Shown here: positions 52,775-62,778 of the stretch, piece by piece
Layout: every line of letters begins with the position of its first letter
How positions within the stretch are numbered: the stretch's first letter is position 1
Assembly (NCBI RefSeq): GCF_000577275.2
Contig: NZ_HG916853.1
Location: 1-64,000 of the forward strand
Reading direction: 5' to 3'
From: Rhizobium favelukesii
GTDB lineage: Bacteria; Pseudomonadota; Alphaproteobacteria; Rhizobiales; Rhizobiaceae
DNA: 64,000 nt
Made by a program: the position numbers and the translations under genes
Notes under the pieces: model-generated
What the model saw: the letters and a program-made list of their open reading frames with translations, nothing else
Database searches by the model: none
What the model was told of the DNA's origin: nothing

Positions 52775-52833
52775 TGCAAACCTCCCGTTTGCCCCATGGA
52801 TTCAGATTTTCACCGATTCGGGAATCTGGAGGG

Positions 52834-52885
52834 TTATGTGAGGTCGGATAGGACAGTGGCGTCATACTCGGCCGACCTCACATAA
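52834..52885. repeat. Long inverted repeat at the IS630/IS91 boundary
   Basis: TTATGTGAGGTCGG and CCGACCTCACATAA are perfect 14-bp arms separated by 24 bases. It may be an IS end or a hairpin in the terminus of the IS91-type element. Confidence 0.6.
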
Positions 52886-53175
52886 GCCGGATTGAACGAA
52901 GGCGCGGGTTGTTTGGCACTATGGGGATTGCGTTCTGCGTCCGGTTCCGGCGCGGTGATGCGGTGGCCCTGAGGGCGCGCAATCAAGTGGCAGACGGCGA
53001 GGTTTTACATGATTGTCGAAGCGCAATGTCGCGGGTCGCTGTGCCGGTTGTGCCGATATGGATGCATTTGCGCCTACGGATCGAACATCTGGCCTGGTTC
53101 CAGGCAGCGACGATTGTCCGCCGGAACGGCGTCCAAGTCGGCGGGTGATATGGGTCGTCTGCCGATCGCCTGATG
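52886..53175. other. Gap before the IS91 transposase
   Basis: No gene is recognised. Probably includes the 3' terminal region (origin of rolling-circle transfer) of the IS91-family element, but the end cannot be fixed by eye. Confidence 0.35.
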
Positions 53176-54360
53176 TCATGATGTGTCACATCGGAATGAA
53201 GATGACCGTGCTTGAGCGGGTCGGATGTTGGCCTTCATCCGACGCATCGGCCGGTCACATTCGGGGCATGTGAAGGGGTAGCCTTGATTTGGGTTGAGGC
53301 AATGCGGTTGCTCGGCCGACGTCGACCGCTGGCCCAGCAGGTCCCGACAGAGGGCGATGCGTTGCCGGCGATGGCTATTGGCGAGAAAGCCGAAGTGACG
53401 CATACGGTGAAAGCCGTCGGGTAGTACGTGGAGAAGGAAGCGCCGGATAAACTCGAGCGGGTCAAGGCGCATGATCTTCTCGCGATCATGTCCTTGGCGT
53501 CGATAGTCCTTCCACCGGAAGTCGACATGCTCGTCATCGGCACCGACGATACGACTGTTGGCGATGGCCACACGATGGGTGTATCTGCCGAGATAGGCGA
53601 GCACTTGGTCCGGTCCGCCAAACGGCGGCTTGGCGTAGACGACCCATTCACTGCGACGGGCGTGCGCGAGATGGCTGGTGAAAGCGGTGGGGTCGGCAAG
53701 GCGTGCAAGCGCGTTGGAGAAGCGAAGTTTACGCTGAGCGAAGGCGTCAGCAAGGGCCGTCAGAAAGAGCCGCCGGAAGACACGCGATAGAACTCGGACG
53801 GGCAAGAAAAAGCCCGGCCGGGATGCGATCCACTTTGACTTATCCGGTGAGAGACCGCCGCCTGGTATGACGCAGTGGACGTGGGGATGGTGGGTCATCG
53901 CCTGGCCCCAGGTGTGAAGCACGGCGATGATACCGATCTCGGCACCCAGCCGTTTAGGGTCGGCGGCGACCGTCTGCAGCGTCTGGGCTGCGATCCGCAT
54001 CAGCAGTGCGTAGACGACCGCCTTGTTGTGGAAGGCTATCTCGGCGATGCCAGGCGGTAGTGTGAAGACCACATGGAAGTACTGGACCGGCAAGAGATCG
54101 CAGATGCGGGCCGCGACCCATCCCCTGCGAGCTATGCCCTGGCACTTCGGGCAGTGACGATTGCGGCAGGAATTATAGGAGATGCGAGTCGTGCCACACT
54201 CATCGCAGGCATCGACATGGCCGCCGAGCCTGGGTGTGCGGCAAGCTTCGATCGCGCCCATGACACGTCGTTCGCCACGACTAAGATGACCGGCGTTCTC
54301 TCGCCTGTAGCAGCCACCGTGTCGCCGAAAGATGTCGGCAACTTCGAAAGCGGGGCGCAA
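53176..54360 (-). CDS. IS91-family transposase (HUH rolling-circle)
   Basis: The 394-residue protein has the N-terminal zinc-binding region (CDECGTT...CRNRHCPKCQG), the HUH motif HHPHVHC near residue 157 and the catalytic Tyr in YLGRYTHRVAI. The start is a TTG at 54360, four bases after the upstream gene, so the two are co-transcribed. Appears intact. Confidence 0.9.
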   Translation of the reverse strand: MRPAFEVADIFRRHGGCYRRENAGHLSRGERRVMGAIEACRTPRLGGHVDACDECGTTRISYNSCRNRHCPKCQGIARRGWVAARICDLLPVQYFHVVFTLPPGIAEIAFHNKAVVYALLMRIAAQTLQTVAADPKRLGAEIGIIAVLHTWGQAMTHHPHVHCVIPGGGLSPDKSKWIASRPGFFLPVRVLSRVFRRLFLTALADAFAQRKLRFSNALARLADPTAFTSHLAHARRSEWVVYAKPPFGGPDQVLAYLGRYTHRVAIANSRIVGADDEHVDFRWKDYRRQGHDREKIMRLDPLEFIRRFLLHVLPDGFHRMRHFGFLANSHRRQRIALCRDLLGQRSTSAEQPHCLNPNQGYPFTCPECDRPMRRMKANIRPAQARSSSFRCDTS

Positions 54361-54364
54361 CCGA

Positions 54365-55228
54365 TTATGATACCGGCGGCGTCACCTCCAGTCGCAATCG
54401 GTCGAGCGGGCTTGCCGTGGAGCGGATCGTGTCGGTGGAAACCCGCGTGTAATGTGCCGTGCTCGACAGGTGTGCATGACCGAGCAGTACTTGGATAATA
54501 CGAATATCGGTGCCGTTCTCCAGCAAGTGGGTGGCAAAACTGTGCCGCAATGTATGGATGGTGACCCGCTTGGCCAGTCCCGTTGCTGCAACCGCCGAAC
54601 GACAAGCGGCATGCAACACCGTCGGCTCGATCGGCTTGTCAGGATTGCGTCCGGGAAAGAGCAGCGTCTTGGGCCTCGTCAAGCGCCAATAGCTGCGTAG
54701 GATGCCGAGCAGTTCCGGCGACAGCATGACGTAGCGGGCTTTGCCGCCCTTGCCATGGCGGATATGAATCACCATGCGCGAGCTGTCGATATCACCGATG
54801 CTTAGTCCGCAGACTTCCGAGACCCTGAGACCGGCTCCATAGGCGCAGGTTAGTGCCACACGCGCCTTCAGGCTGGAGACAGCTTCCAGGAATTGGACTA
54901 CCTCGTCCGTCGACAGAACGATAGGTAGCTTCCGCGGTGCGCGGGCATAGGGGATGCGCTCCGGGATCTCATTCTGACCGAGCGTGACCCCATAAAAAAA
55001 CCGCAGCGCGCAGACGATCTGGTTCAATGCCGCCCAGGATATTCCACCTGAGACAAGGTAGACTTGGAACGCGCGGACATCTTCAAGATCAAGCCGATCC
55101 GGCGAGTGGCCGAAATGGCGGCTGAACTTCTGGACGGCATTGATATAGGATCGTTGGGTGGCCGGAGACAGATTGCGGACCGTCATGTCCTCGATCATCC
55201 GGCGGCGAAGAGGGCTTATCTCGGCCAT
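54365..55228 (-). CDS. Tyrosine recombinase associated with IS91
   Basis: The 287-residue XerC/D-like protein has Arg in GLRVSEVCGL, Lys in RHGKGGKARYV, HTLRHSFATHLL (HxxR), His in LLGHAHLSS and Tyr in HYTRV. Its close coupling to the IS91 transposase matches a known arrangement in IS91 elements of Proteobacteria. Confidence 0.9.
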   Translation of the reverse strand: MAEISPLRRRMIEDMTVRNLSPATQRSYINAVQKFSRHFGHSPDRLDLEDVRAFQVYLVSGGISWAALNQIVCALRFFYGVTLGQNEIPERIPYARAPRKLPIVLSTDEVVQFLEAVSSLKARVALTCAYGAGLRVSEVCGLSIGDIDSSRMVIHIRHGKGGKARYVMLSPELLGILRSYWRLTRPKTLLFPGRNPDKPIEPTVLHAACRSAVAATGLAKRVTIHTLRHSFATHLLENGTDIRIIQVLLGHAHLSSTAHYTRVSTDTIRSTASPLDRLRLEVTPPVS

Positions 55229-55291
55229 CTGGACCTCCTGTCTGAAGGGTGGGTTTGCAACACCCTCATCCTCTCAGCCAGGAGGCTCTTC

Positions 55292-56089
55292 TCAAAGCCC
55301 GCCGCAATTGCCGCGGTAGCGGCTTCGTTCAATCCCAAGTGAGTCGCACTCTGCGCTCGCTGGTATAAGATCGCGCCGGACGGCCTGGGCGACGGCCTGT
55401 GCGTTGGACACGACATTCAGCTTGCGCCGGGCATTGGTCATGAAGAAGCGGACGGTCCGTTCGGAGATGCCGAGGATGGTGCCGATCTCCCAATAGCTTT
55501 TGCCGGCAGCGGCCCAGCCAAGCACTTCGGTCTCACGGTTGGTGAGCGACCCGGCGTCGTGGTTCGAGAGCTCGATCCTGTTTTCGTTCTCCAGGAGGGC
55601 GGCATGAAAGAGATTGGCAAGCAACTGGAAATCACGCAGATGGCAGCGTCTATAGGCCGGCCACTCCTCGGCCGGGACATCGGCATGGATCGCCAAGAAA
55701 GCCAGCCGGCGTGGCGGCGCGGCAAGCGGCAGCGTGATGCCATTGACGCCAAGCCCATGATGGGCAGCCGCGGAAAAGAGTTGTTCGCTTTCGGGGTACA
55801 GTTTGCGCGCGGCCGCCCAGTCCACCGGTCTAATGCTGCCCATGGCCGACCGAAGGATCGGGTCGATCCGAAGAAATCCTTCATCAATATAAGTTCTGAC
55901 TGCGCTCGCGCTGTAAGTATGGTGTAGTCTATGAACTACGAATCCCGACGTTAAGACATCAACGTCGACGTAAAGCAGATTTGCAATACTGAAGGTGCTG
56001 CGCATCAGGGCGAAAAACCGTTTTGCTTCAACGAGTTTCTCGTTTTCCATAATGTCCAGCAGGTCAAAGAATGCCCGTTGGTCAGTCAT
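55292..56089 (-). CDS. LuxR-family quorum-sensing regulator
   Basis: The 265-residue protein has an autoinducer-binding N-terminal domain (VHRLHHTYSAS...DEGFLRIDPILRSA...PVDW) and a C-terminal LuxR helix-turn-helix (LTNRETEVLGWAAAGKSYWE then IGTILGISERTVRFF). It should bind an AHL and control target genes, plausibly luxI at 50838. The last 15 or so residues beyond the normal end may come from sequence altered by the nearby IS91 insertion. Confidence 0.88.
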   Translation of the reverse strand: MTDQRAFFDLLDIMENEKLVEAKRFFALMRSTFSIANLLYVDVDVLTSGFVVHRLHHTYSASAVRTYIDEGFLRIDPILRSAMGSIRPVDWAAARKLYPESEQLFSAAAHHGLGVNGITLPLAAPPRRLAFLAIHADVPAEEWPAYRRCHLRDFQLLANLFHAALLENENRIELSNHDAGSLTNRETEVLGWAAAGKSYWEIGTILGISERTVRFFMTNARRKLNVVSNAQAVAQAVRRDLIPASAECDSLGIERSRYRGNCGGL

Positions 56090-56161
56090 GTTGCAAATAC
56101 CCTGTGAAACTCGGTTTACGCATACCGCATTTGGAACAGACCATTCTCTCTTGCAAATCGG

Positions 56162-56860
56162 TCAGCGACAATCCCCGCTGTGCAAAGTCGGACATCGTTT
56201 CGGGGGAATTACTGTTGCCCATAAGCAGCCTTGCCGATGCGGCCCCCTCCCCGAAAATACCTCCTTACCGCCCGGGGGCAAATTCCAGCATCTCACGCGC
56301 ATGGCCAGTCCGGACTTAGCCCATGCCTCCAGCGTCGCCGTGCTTTCATCCATCGCGCAAGCCAGTTCGTGCAGCGCCGACAACTCCGCGAAAATCTGTG
56401 CCGGCTCCACCTTTTCGTCGCTATGAACTGAGCCGCTGTATAATATGAATTTCATCTCCTGTGGCGGGCCGGGCGTCCGCATCTTGTAGGCTGTTCCTCT
56501 GTCCCGGCGCACCGTCGCGACGTAGTCATAGACGTCCCCACTCACGCCGCCTCCAGTCGTGTTATATTCCAAGTGAAGCCGCCAGCCGCCACCGCGCGCG
56601 TCGCGCTCTTTCTCTAATGTCAGGGACTCATCCGGAGAACGCTCATAGTCCCAACCCCTTTGAAACCGTAGCCCAGCCATCAGCGGAACGCGGCAATGCT
56701 GATATCTCGCGATCTTCAGGACCATGTGCTCCACCTGTCGGAGCGTGTGCCCGCCGATAAACACTTCATCCTGTCGATTGCACGTAAAGCCCATCGCGTA
56801 CCCTTTGCCGAGGCAATGCCACGGTTTGCAATTTTTGAACCGCCAAAAGCTCGGCCGCAA
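56162..56860 (-). CDS. Hypothetical protein
   Basis: A 232-codon reading upstream of the luxR gene, with plausible protein composition (LRQVEHMVLKIARYQHCRVP; AQIFAELSALHELACAMDES) but no recognised domain and no clear ribosome site. ATG 56797 (MGFTCNRQDEVF) is a possible later start. Could be the edge of a truncated gene. Confidence 0.35.
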   Translation of the reverse strand: MRPSFWRFKNCKPWHCLGKGYAMGFTCNRQDEVFIGGHTLRQVEHMVLKIARYQHCRVPLMAGLRFQRGWDYERSPDESLTLEKERDARGGGWRLHLEYNTTGGGVSGDVYDYVATVRRDRGTAYKMRTPGPPQEMKFILYSGSVHSDEKVEPAQIFAELSALHELACAMDESTATLEAWAKSGLAMRVRCWNLPPGGKEVFSGRGPHRQGCLWATVIPPKRCPTLHSGDCR

Positions 56861-56933
56861 GACCGTCGCCCCTCAATCTTTTCCGCCTCGTCAGTCCGGA
56901 GGAGCCGCCGACATCCTCATCATCTATGGCCGC

Positions 56934-56970
56934 CTAGAGTGTCTTTTCGCCCTCAGCCGGAACTGACCCC
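56934..56970. repeat. Solitary Tn3-type inverted repeat
   Basis: A 37-bp sequence from CTAGAGTGTCTTTTCGCCCT to ACTGACCCC, related to the two ends of the element at 35187-39715 and in the same orientation as its right end. No transposase belongs to it here, so it is a relic of another or a rearranged element. Confidence 0.8.
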
Positions 56971-57001
56971 TTCTAGGCGAGATCACCCGCGAGTTCTAGG
57001 C

Positions 57002-57045
57002 CCTGTCGGCTCGAAGCTGGGATTTTGGCCAAGTTGAAGAACGTT
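57002..57045. repeat. Left inverted repeat of the second Tn3 element
   Basis: 44 bp, perfectly complementary to 62735-62778 as read by eye. Confidence 0.88.
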
Positions 57046-57120
57046 GTGGGAACATTGTCTCGCTAATTGACGAGTGATTTGCGGGGAATGACAGTCTGCT
57101 CCGAATTATGGAGTAGGCTG

Positions 57121-60022
57121 ATGGGTTTGAGTATTTCGAATGAGGATTTTATCGGGCGTTGGAGCCTGAGCTTTTCCGACATGGATTTTGTGAACGGCAA
57201 GCCGGCCCCGGCGCGACTGGGATTGGCGGTTCAGCTTAAGTTCTTCGCCGCACACGGCTTTTTTGTACAGGACGACGCCTCGATCCCGATCGACAGCGTT
57301 TGCTGGCTGGCTGAGCAGCTTGACGTCGAATGTGACGCCGTGAACCAGTATGATTTCTCCGGCCGGACTGCGCGCCGGCATTGTGCCGAGATTTTGCAGT
57401 ATCTCGGCTTTCGGCGCCTGAAACGGCCCGATCGGGAAGAGCTGACATTGTGGATCGCTGGCGAACTGTGTCCGACCGGGCGATCGGTTGGCGCCATGCT
57501 CGAGCAGGTTTTTCTTTGGTGGCGGGACCGTAGTATATACGGCCCGTCGCACAAGGAACTGGAACGCCTGGTGTTCGCAACGGCAACATTATCTCGACGA
57601 CTGGTTGACCGGGGTGAGCGCTCGTCTTTCATCAAGCACGCTCGCATTGCTGGAAGCTTCTATTGCCGAGGCAGACGGCCAGACCGGCTTCAATACGATG
57701 AGGGGTGATGCTGGCCAGGCATCGCTCGACAACATCCTCAGCATGACGGCGAAACTTGCCTTCATTCAGAAACTTGATCTGCCACGGGATATCTTGTCGA
57801 CGACCGGCAAAGCATGGGTGGAACAGATTGTCCGCCGTGTCGCCGGCGAAAAGGCCTGGGAGATGCGGCGGCACGCGCCGGCCAGACAAATCGGCCTCTA
57901 TGCGATTTATCTCTTGTCGCGGGAAGCACAACTCACGGACGCCATGGTCGACCTGCTGATCGAGACGGTTCACAAGATCGGGACTCGTTCGAAACGCAAG
58001 GTGGTCGGCGATATCGCCAAGGATATCGAGCGGGTCTATGGCAAGGAACGGTTGCTGGTCGAGATTGCCAGCGCTTCGCTCGACGAGCCGGCAGGGCGCG
58101 TCTGCGATGTCATTTTCCCGATCGTCGGCAAGGACAAGCTGGAGGCGATCGTCAAGGAGAGCCAGGCAAAAGGGGCTCTCGACCGGCGCATATATAAGGT
58201 GATGCGCTCATCCTGGGCCAATCATTACCGGCGTATGCTGCCCAGCCTGCTTTCGGTTCTGGAATTCCGGTCGAACAACACCGTGTGGCGTCCGGTTCTG
58301 GCGGCGCTGGATTGGATCAGGAGCAAGGTGGATGATGGCTGCCGTTTTGTGCCGATGGAGGATTTGACGAGGTTATTCCTGCCAGGTGGCGCAGTTCCGT
58401 AATCGATGACGATGGCCGTGTGAACCGGATCAGCTACGAGCTTTGCGTCCTCACCCAGTTGCGTGACCGCATCCGTTCCAAGGAGATCTGGGTTGTCGGC
58501 GCGGACCGCTACCGGAACCCGGATGACGATCTACTCAAAGACTTCGAAATCCGCCGTGACGCCTATTACACAGGCCTGAACCTGACCCGGACGCGCGAGC
58601 GTTCACGGCTGGCATCCGTCAGGAGCTTGAGTATGAATTGCTACTTCTGAACGAAACGATCCCACGAAACGACAAGGTCCGGCTGCTGTGGCGCGGCGAA
58701 ACACGCATATCGATCACACCGTTCAAGCCTCTACCGGAGCCGAAGGGACTTGAAGCGATCAAGGGCGAGATCGGTCAGCGCTGGCCGATGACAGGATTGC
58801 TCGACGTGTTGAAAGAAGCCGCACTCGATACCGGTCTGCTGGAGGCCTTCGAAACATCGGCGTCGAGAGTAGCCCTGTCGCGCGAGGCGCTGGATCGGCG
58901 GCTTCTGTTGTGCCTTTATGGTCTCGGCACGAATGCCGGGCTCAAGCGGGTCGCCGGCGCGACACCTGATGTCAGCTACGACGAGCTGCTGCATGTTCAC
59001 CGCCGCTTCATCCATGCGCCGGCGCTGAGGGAGGCATGCGCACGGGTTGCAAACGCGACCCTGGCCATCCGCAATGCCGCCGTTTGGGGAGACGCCGGCA
59101 CGGCATGCGCGTCCGATTCCACGAAGTTCGGCGCGTGGGATCGCAATCTCATGACGGAATGGCATGCCCGTTACGGCGGGCGTGGTGTCATGATCTATTG
59201 GCATGTCGAGAAACGCGCAACTTGCGTTTATTCCCAGCTCAAGCGGTGCTCTTCCTCGGAGGTCGCCTCCATGATCGAAGGTGTGCTGCGTCATTGCACC
59301 GATATGGAAATCCAGCGCCAATATGTCGACAGCCACGGTCAAAGCGCGGTCGGCTTCGCGTTTTGTCGGCTGCTCGGCTTTGAGCTCGCCCCGCGCCTGA
59401 AAGCCATTGCCCGCCAGAAGCTGGCGATCCCGGAGGCGGGAATGCGCGCAAGGCTGCCGAATCTCTTGCCGATCCTTTCTGGCGCAATCAACTGGGACGA
59501 AATCGAGCAGCAATATGACGAGATGGTCAAATACACCGCCGCCATGCAGACGAGAACGGCGGACCCGGAGGCGGTCCTGCGTCGTTTCGCCCGTGCCGAA
59601 GTGATGCACCCCGACCTACAAGGCGCTGAGCGAACTCGGCCGCGCGGTCAAGACGATCTTTCTATGCCGTTACCTTCGACAGGAAGCCTTCCGCCAGGAA
59701 ATCCATGAAGGGCTGAATGTCGTCGAAAACTGGAACAGCGCTAATGGCTTCGTGTTTTTCGGCAAGGGCGGCGAGATCGCCACGAACCGGATCGATGAGC
59801 AGGAGATTTCCGCTCTGGCTTTGCACCTGCTGCAGGGCGTCACTGGTCTATGTGAACACCCGCATGCTGCAGACCGTCCTGGTGGAGCAGAAATGGGCTG
59901 ATCGGATGACGCCGGAAGACTATCGTGGTCTCACGCCGCTGATCTACAGTCACGTCAACCCTTATGGCCGTTTCGATCTCGACTTGAAGAGCCGGATCGA
60001 TTTTGATCGGCTGGCGGCATAA
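57121..60022 (+). pseudogene. tnpA: Tn3-family transposase with several frameshifts
   Basis: From ATG 57121 (MGLSISNEDFIGRWSLS, DUF4158 domain) the reading is broken into at least five frames: 57121-57560, 57560-58400, 58420-58610, 58610-59610 and 59600-60022. Catalytic-domain pieces survive, such as [29 protein letters not shown] and the end [20 protein letters not shown]. The first break (near 57562) is a one-base insertion: ERLV then SQRQHYLDDW. It is unlikely to be active, or the sequence has errors. Confidence 0.85.
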
Positions 60023-60037
60023 TTTTTGGAGGCGCTA

Positions 60038-61606
60038 ATGGTTAGAATTGCTGAAACATGCCTGAATGTTCTCTACCAACATGGGCTGTCGTCGGCGCAG
60101 TTCCAGTTTTGTTTCGAAAGAGCAAAGCATGATCTCCTGGCCGATGACATGGCCTGCGACGCCATCGTTGCGGAGGTTATGCAGTCCATGGAAGGTCATC
60201 CGGATTCGGCAACCTTGTTCGGATTGCTGCTGGATGAGGCCCGAATGGGCGTCGAGAATGACAGCCCATATGGAAAGGTTTTCCTGGAAAATGCGGAGAA
60301 GGCGATCAAGGCTCGCATTGCTACCGGTCCTGGCGAGCCACTTCACCGTTTGAAAATTGCTGGCCTGTATCGGCGTGCCGGTCTGCCCGTGCCAGACATA
60401 TTGATGCTCGACCCGGTTGGCGAAAATCCCGCCGACGAGATCCCGATGCCGGATTTTGATGGCGCGCTTGCCGCTTTAGCGGCGGACGTTGAAGCTGAAG
60501 GCGGCGGTGCGTATGAGTTCTTCGGTGGCCTGGATGAGATGTCGGCAGGAATGCCGGAGGATGCCAAGGCCGCGTTTGTCCATCATCTGTTGAGCCTCGA
60601 CAATCCCTTTCTGGAGCGCTGTGCGCTCTATTGGCTGGTGTCCGGCGCATCATTGACGCGAGAGGCCGTGGCCGCCGGCCTACGAGAAAGGCTCATGCGC
60701 GGGAAGCTGGAGCCTGAAACTTTATCCTACCTGCCGATCATTCGCGGCTGGTTGCCAGCGAGCTCCGCCCGGGCGGTTATCGATGACATTGGCAAGCTGG
60801 CTCTGCGACAAGGTCTCGCCGCAGATCCCCATAACAACAGGGCGGAGCCGATAGTCAGCGACATCATGGCGACCACCGCTGACGGTGTTGGGGCGCAAGG
60901 CCTAACGATTGTCGGAAGACTGCAAGCCCAGACAGTTGTCGCGATGATCCTGCTAAAAACCGGGTACGGCATCAAAGATGCCTTTGTCATTCGCTGCCGC
61001 TCAAAGCGCGAAGCCACCAACATCATCTCCTATGCCCGCCAGGAAGCAAACAGCGTCCGAATAGATCGAATGACTGCCGAGCTTCTGCTGGAGGCGGCTC
61101 TGGCGGATGGGATAGAAAACGGCCATCCACCAGCGCCAGGTTTCATTGACGTCATGGAGGCTTGCAGCTTGAGCCAATTGCGGCCCCAGGAAAGGGATCT
61201 GCAGGCTTTGCTGGATCACGTCGATCCGCAAAAGGAAATCCAGAATGCGACAGCGGCACAACTGGATCGGATGCTCCGCAATGAGCCCGCACTGGATGCG
61301 CTCGTCCCGTTCACCGACAGCTGGTTTGAAGACACAGGAGAAACACGCGGCATCATCCAAGGATCTCGGTCGGTGCGGACTGTTGAAAAAAGGATCTGGG
61401 CCTTTCTCGAAGGCCGGCGAGACATCTGGGCAAGGCGATTTCTGCAAACCGCGATCATTCTCAAATCGGCTAAGAAGGAGCGGCTGTCAAAAGCACTGGC
61501 GGCCGCTGCCTTCGCGCTTATGCACAAGCATCCTCTACAGGACATCCCGCTCGTGGAAGATATCGTTGTGACCACACTGGACGCAGGTGGCGGATCTCTG
61601 TGGTGA
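60038..61606 (+). CDS. Large passenger protein of unknown function in the Tn3 element
   Basis: A 522-residue soluble protein from ATG 60038 (GGAGG six bases upstream). No transmembrane segment or enzyme motif is visible; it has helical repeats (MARLGRLQ-type patterns), an acidic centre (DFDGALAALAADVEAEGGG) and a C-terminal helical region (RRDIWARRFLQTAIILKSAKK). It follows tnpA by 15 bases and precedes the resolvase, so it travels with the element. I do not recognise a family. Confidence 0.6.
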   Translation: MVRIAETCLNVLYQHGLSSAQFQFCFERAKHDLLADDMACDAIVAEVMQSMEGHPDSATLFGLLLDEARMGVENDSPYGKVFLENAEKAIKARIATGPGEPLHRLKIAGLYRRAGLPVPDILMLDPVGENPADEIPMPDFDGALAALAADVEAEGGGAYEFFGGLDEMSAGMPEDAKAAFVHHLLSLDNPFLERCALYWLVSGASLTREAVAAGLRERLMRGKLEPETLSYLPIIRGWLPASSARAVIDDIGKLALRQGLAADPHNNRAEPIVSDIMATTADGVGAQGLTIVGRLQAQTVVAMILLKTGYGIKDAFVIRCRSKREATNIISYARQEANSVRIDRMTAELLLEAALADGIENGHPPAPGFIDVMEACSLSQLRPQERDLQALLDHVDPQKEIQNATAAQLDRMLRNEPALDALVPFTDSWFEDTGETRGIIQGSRSVRTVEKRIWAFLEGRRDIWARRFLQTAIILKSAKKERLSKALAAAAFALMHKHPLQDIPLVEDIVVTTLDAGGGSLW

Positions 61607-61747
61607 ATATTTTGAGTATACCGTCGTGAACACTATCAATGAACAGGTCGAGACCGTGGTTTCCTGTTTATTTTGGGTCCAAAGTGAGATAATGAACAAA
61701 TCGACACGATGGCACACCCAAATTGAACAGTTTGCATGGTATAGGAC
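61607..61747. promoter_or_regulatory. Probable res site upstream of the resolvase
   Basis: The 141-bp gap before the resolvase is AT-rich with repeated TGAACA/TGTTCA-like half-sites, as expected for a resolution site. Subsites not resolved by eye. Confidence 0.4.
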
Positions 61748-62299
61748 ATGGCTCGTATCGGATATGCCCGTACATCCACAACAGACCAGAACCTTGCCGC
61801 GCAAATCGCGGCGCTCAGGAACGCCGGCTGCGAGGTCATCCGCGAGGAGCAGAAAAGTGGTGCCTCGCTCGAAGGCCGGCCGCAGCTGATGACCATTCTT
61901 GACTTCATCCATGCCGGCGAAAGCCTTATCATCACCCGCATCGACCGGCTGGCCAGATCGTTGCGAGATCTTCAGGTGGTAGTCGACCGCCTCAAGGCCA
62001 AGGGCGCGCATCTGGTAGCCACTGAGCAGCCCGTCGATACCTCCACAGCTGCCGGGAAGGCGTTCTTCGACATGCTCGGCGTCTTCGCGGAATTCGAAAC
62101 TAACCTGCGGCGCGAGCGGCAGGTTGAGGGTATCGCCGCTGCCAGGAAACGTGGCATCTACAAAGGCCGCCCACCGAAGATTGACCGCGCAGAAATCCTG
62201 CTTCGGCTGCAACAGGGCCAGGGCCCCAGCAAGATCGCCCGCGATCTCGGCATATCGCGCGGCACGGTCTATCAGGTGCGTAAAGGTACTTCCGAATGA
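61748..62299 (+). CDS. tnpR: Serine resolvase of the second Tn3 element
   Basis: The 183-residue protein MARIGYARTSTTDQ has the active Ser, LIITRIDRLARSLRDL, FAEFETNLRRERQVEGIAAA and a C-terminal helix-turn-helix (GPSKIARDLGISRGTVYQV). Intact. Confidence 0.92.
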   Translation: MARIGYARTSTTDQNLAAQIAALRNAGCEVIREEQKSGASLEGRPQLMTILDFIHAGESLIITRIDRLARSLRDLQVVVDRLKAKGAHLVATEQPVDTSTAAGKAFFDMLGVFAEFETNLRRERQVEGIAAARKRGIYKGRPPKIDRAEILLRLQQGQGPSKIARDLGISRGTVYQVRKGTSE

Positions 62300-62725
62300 G
62301 CAAGGCCAACCGCATCACCCGCTTGACATCCGCCGCCTGCGAGCAAATCCAGGCCCGCATGTTTGAGGCTTGCAGTAAGATCGCCGCAGATCACGGACTG
62401 GTTATCGAAAGCGCCGGGTGGCGCGGCCAGGAGCCTGGCTTTTCGTTCGAACCTGCATTCCGCATCAGCATTCCCGCGCCAGACTGCGCAGCCAGACGGC
62501 AAGCCTCTCAATCTGGATAAAGAGATGTTCGCCCTGCTGGCCGAACAGTTCGGTCTGGAAGTTCGAACGCGAGTTTATCGCTGGCGGTGAGCGTTTCCGG
62601 ATCACCGGCATTGATCCACGAAGACCTAAATATCCCATCTCCGTCAGCGTATTCCCGATCATCGCGGCTTCAAGTTCACCGCCGACAATGTGGCCATGCT
62701 GCTCAAAGCACAGGCCAAACCCTGA
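62296..62725 (+). pseudogene. Small hypothetical gene with frameshifts, end of the Tn3 element
   Basis: It overlaps the resolvase stop (ATGA) and reads MSKANRITRLTSAACEQIQA and WRGQEPGFSFEPAFRISIP, then shifts to PLNLDKEMFALLAEQFGLE, again to GGERFRITGIDPRRPKYPI and finally to GFKFTADNVAMLLKAQAKP before the stop at 62723. At least three frame changes are needed, so about 140 codons are broken. No family recognised. Confidence 0.55.
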
Positions 62726-62734
62726 CGTTCATGA

Positions 62735-62778
62735 AACGTTCTTCAACTTGGCCAAAATCCCAGCTTCGAGCCGACAGG
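62735..62778. repeat. Right inverted repeat of the second Tn3 element
   Basis: 44 bp, complement of 57002-57045. The HxsB-like fragment begins immediately beyond it. Confidence 0.88.

Larger units (their letters stand above)
51695..52833 (-). mobile_element. IS630-family element, copy A
   Basis: The left edge TAATACCAACATGCATTGAT is shared exactly with copy B at 63187. The two transposase frames are on the minus strand. The right end is uncertain and is placed just before the palindrome at 52834. Different from the IS630 element in cusB. Confidence 0.75.
57002..62778 (+). mobile_element. Second Tn3-family transposon
   Basis: Inverted repeats of 44 bp (57002-57045 and 62735-62778) read CCTGTCGGCTCGAAGCTGGG inward to GAAGAACGTT at both ends. 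The 5,777-bp element holds a frameshifted transposase, a 522-residue passenger, a resolvase and a broken small gene, all on the plus strand. It cuts an HxsB-like gene at its right end. No clear 5-bp target duplication. Confidence 0.88.
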
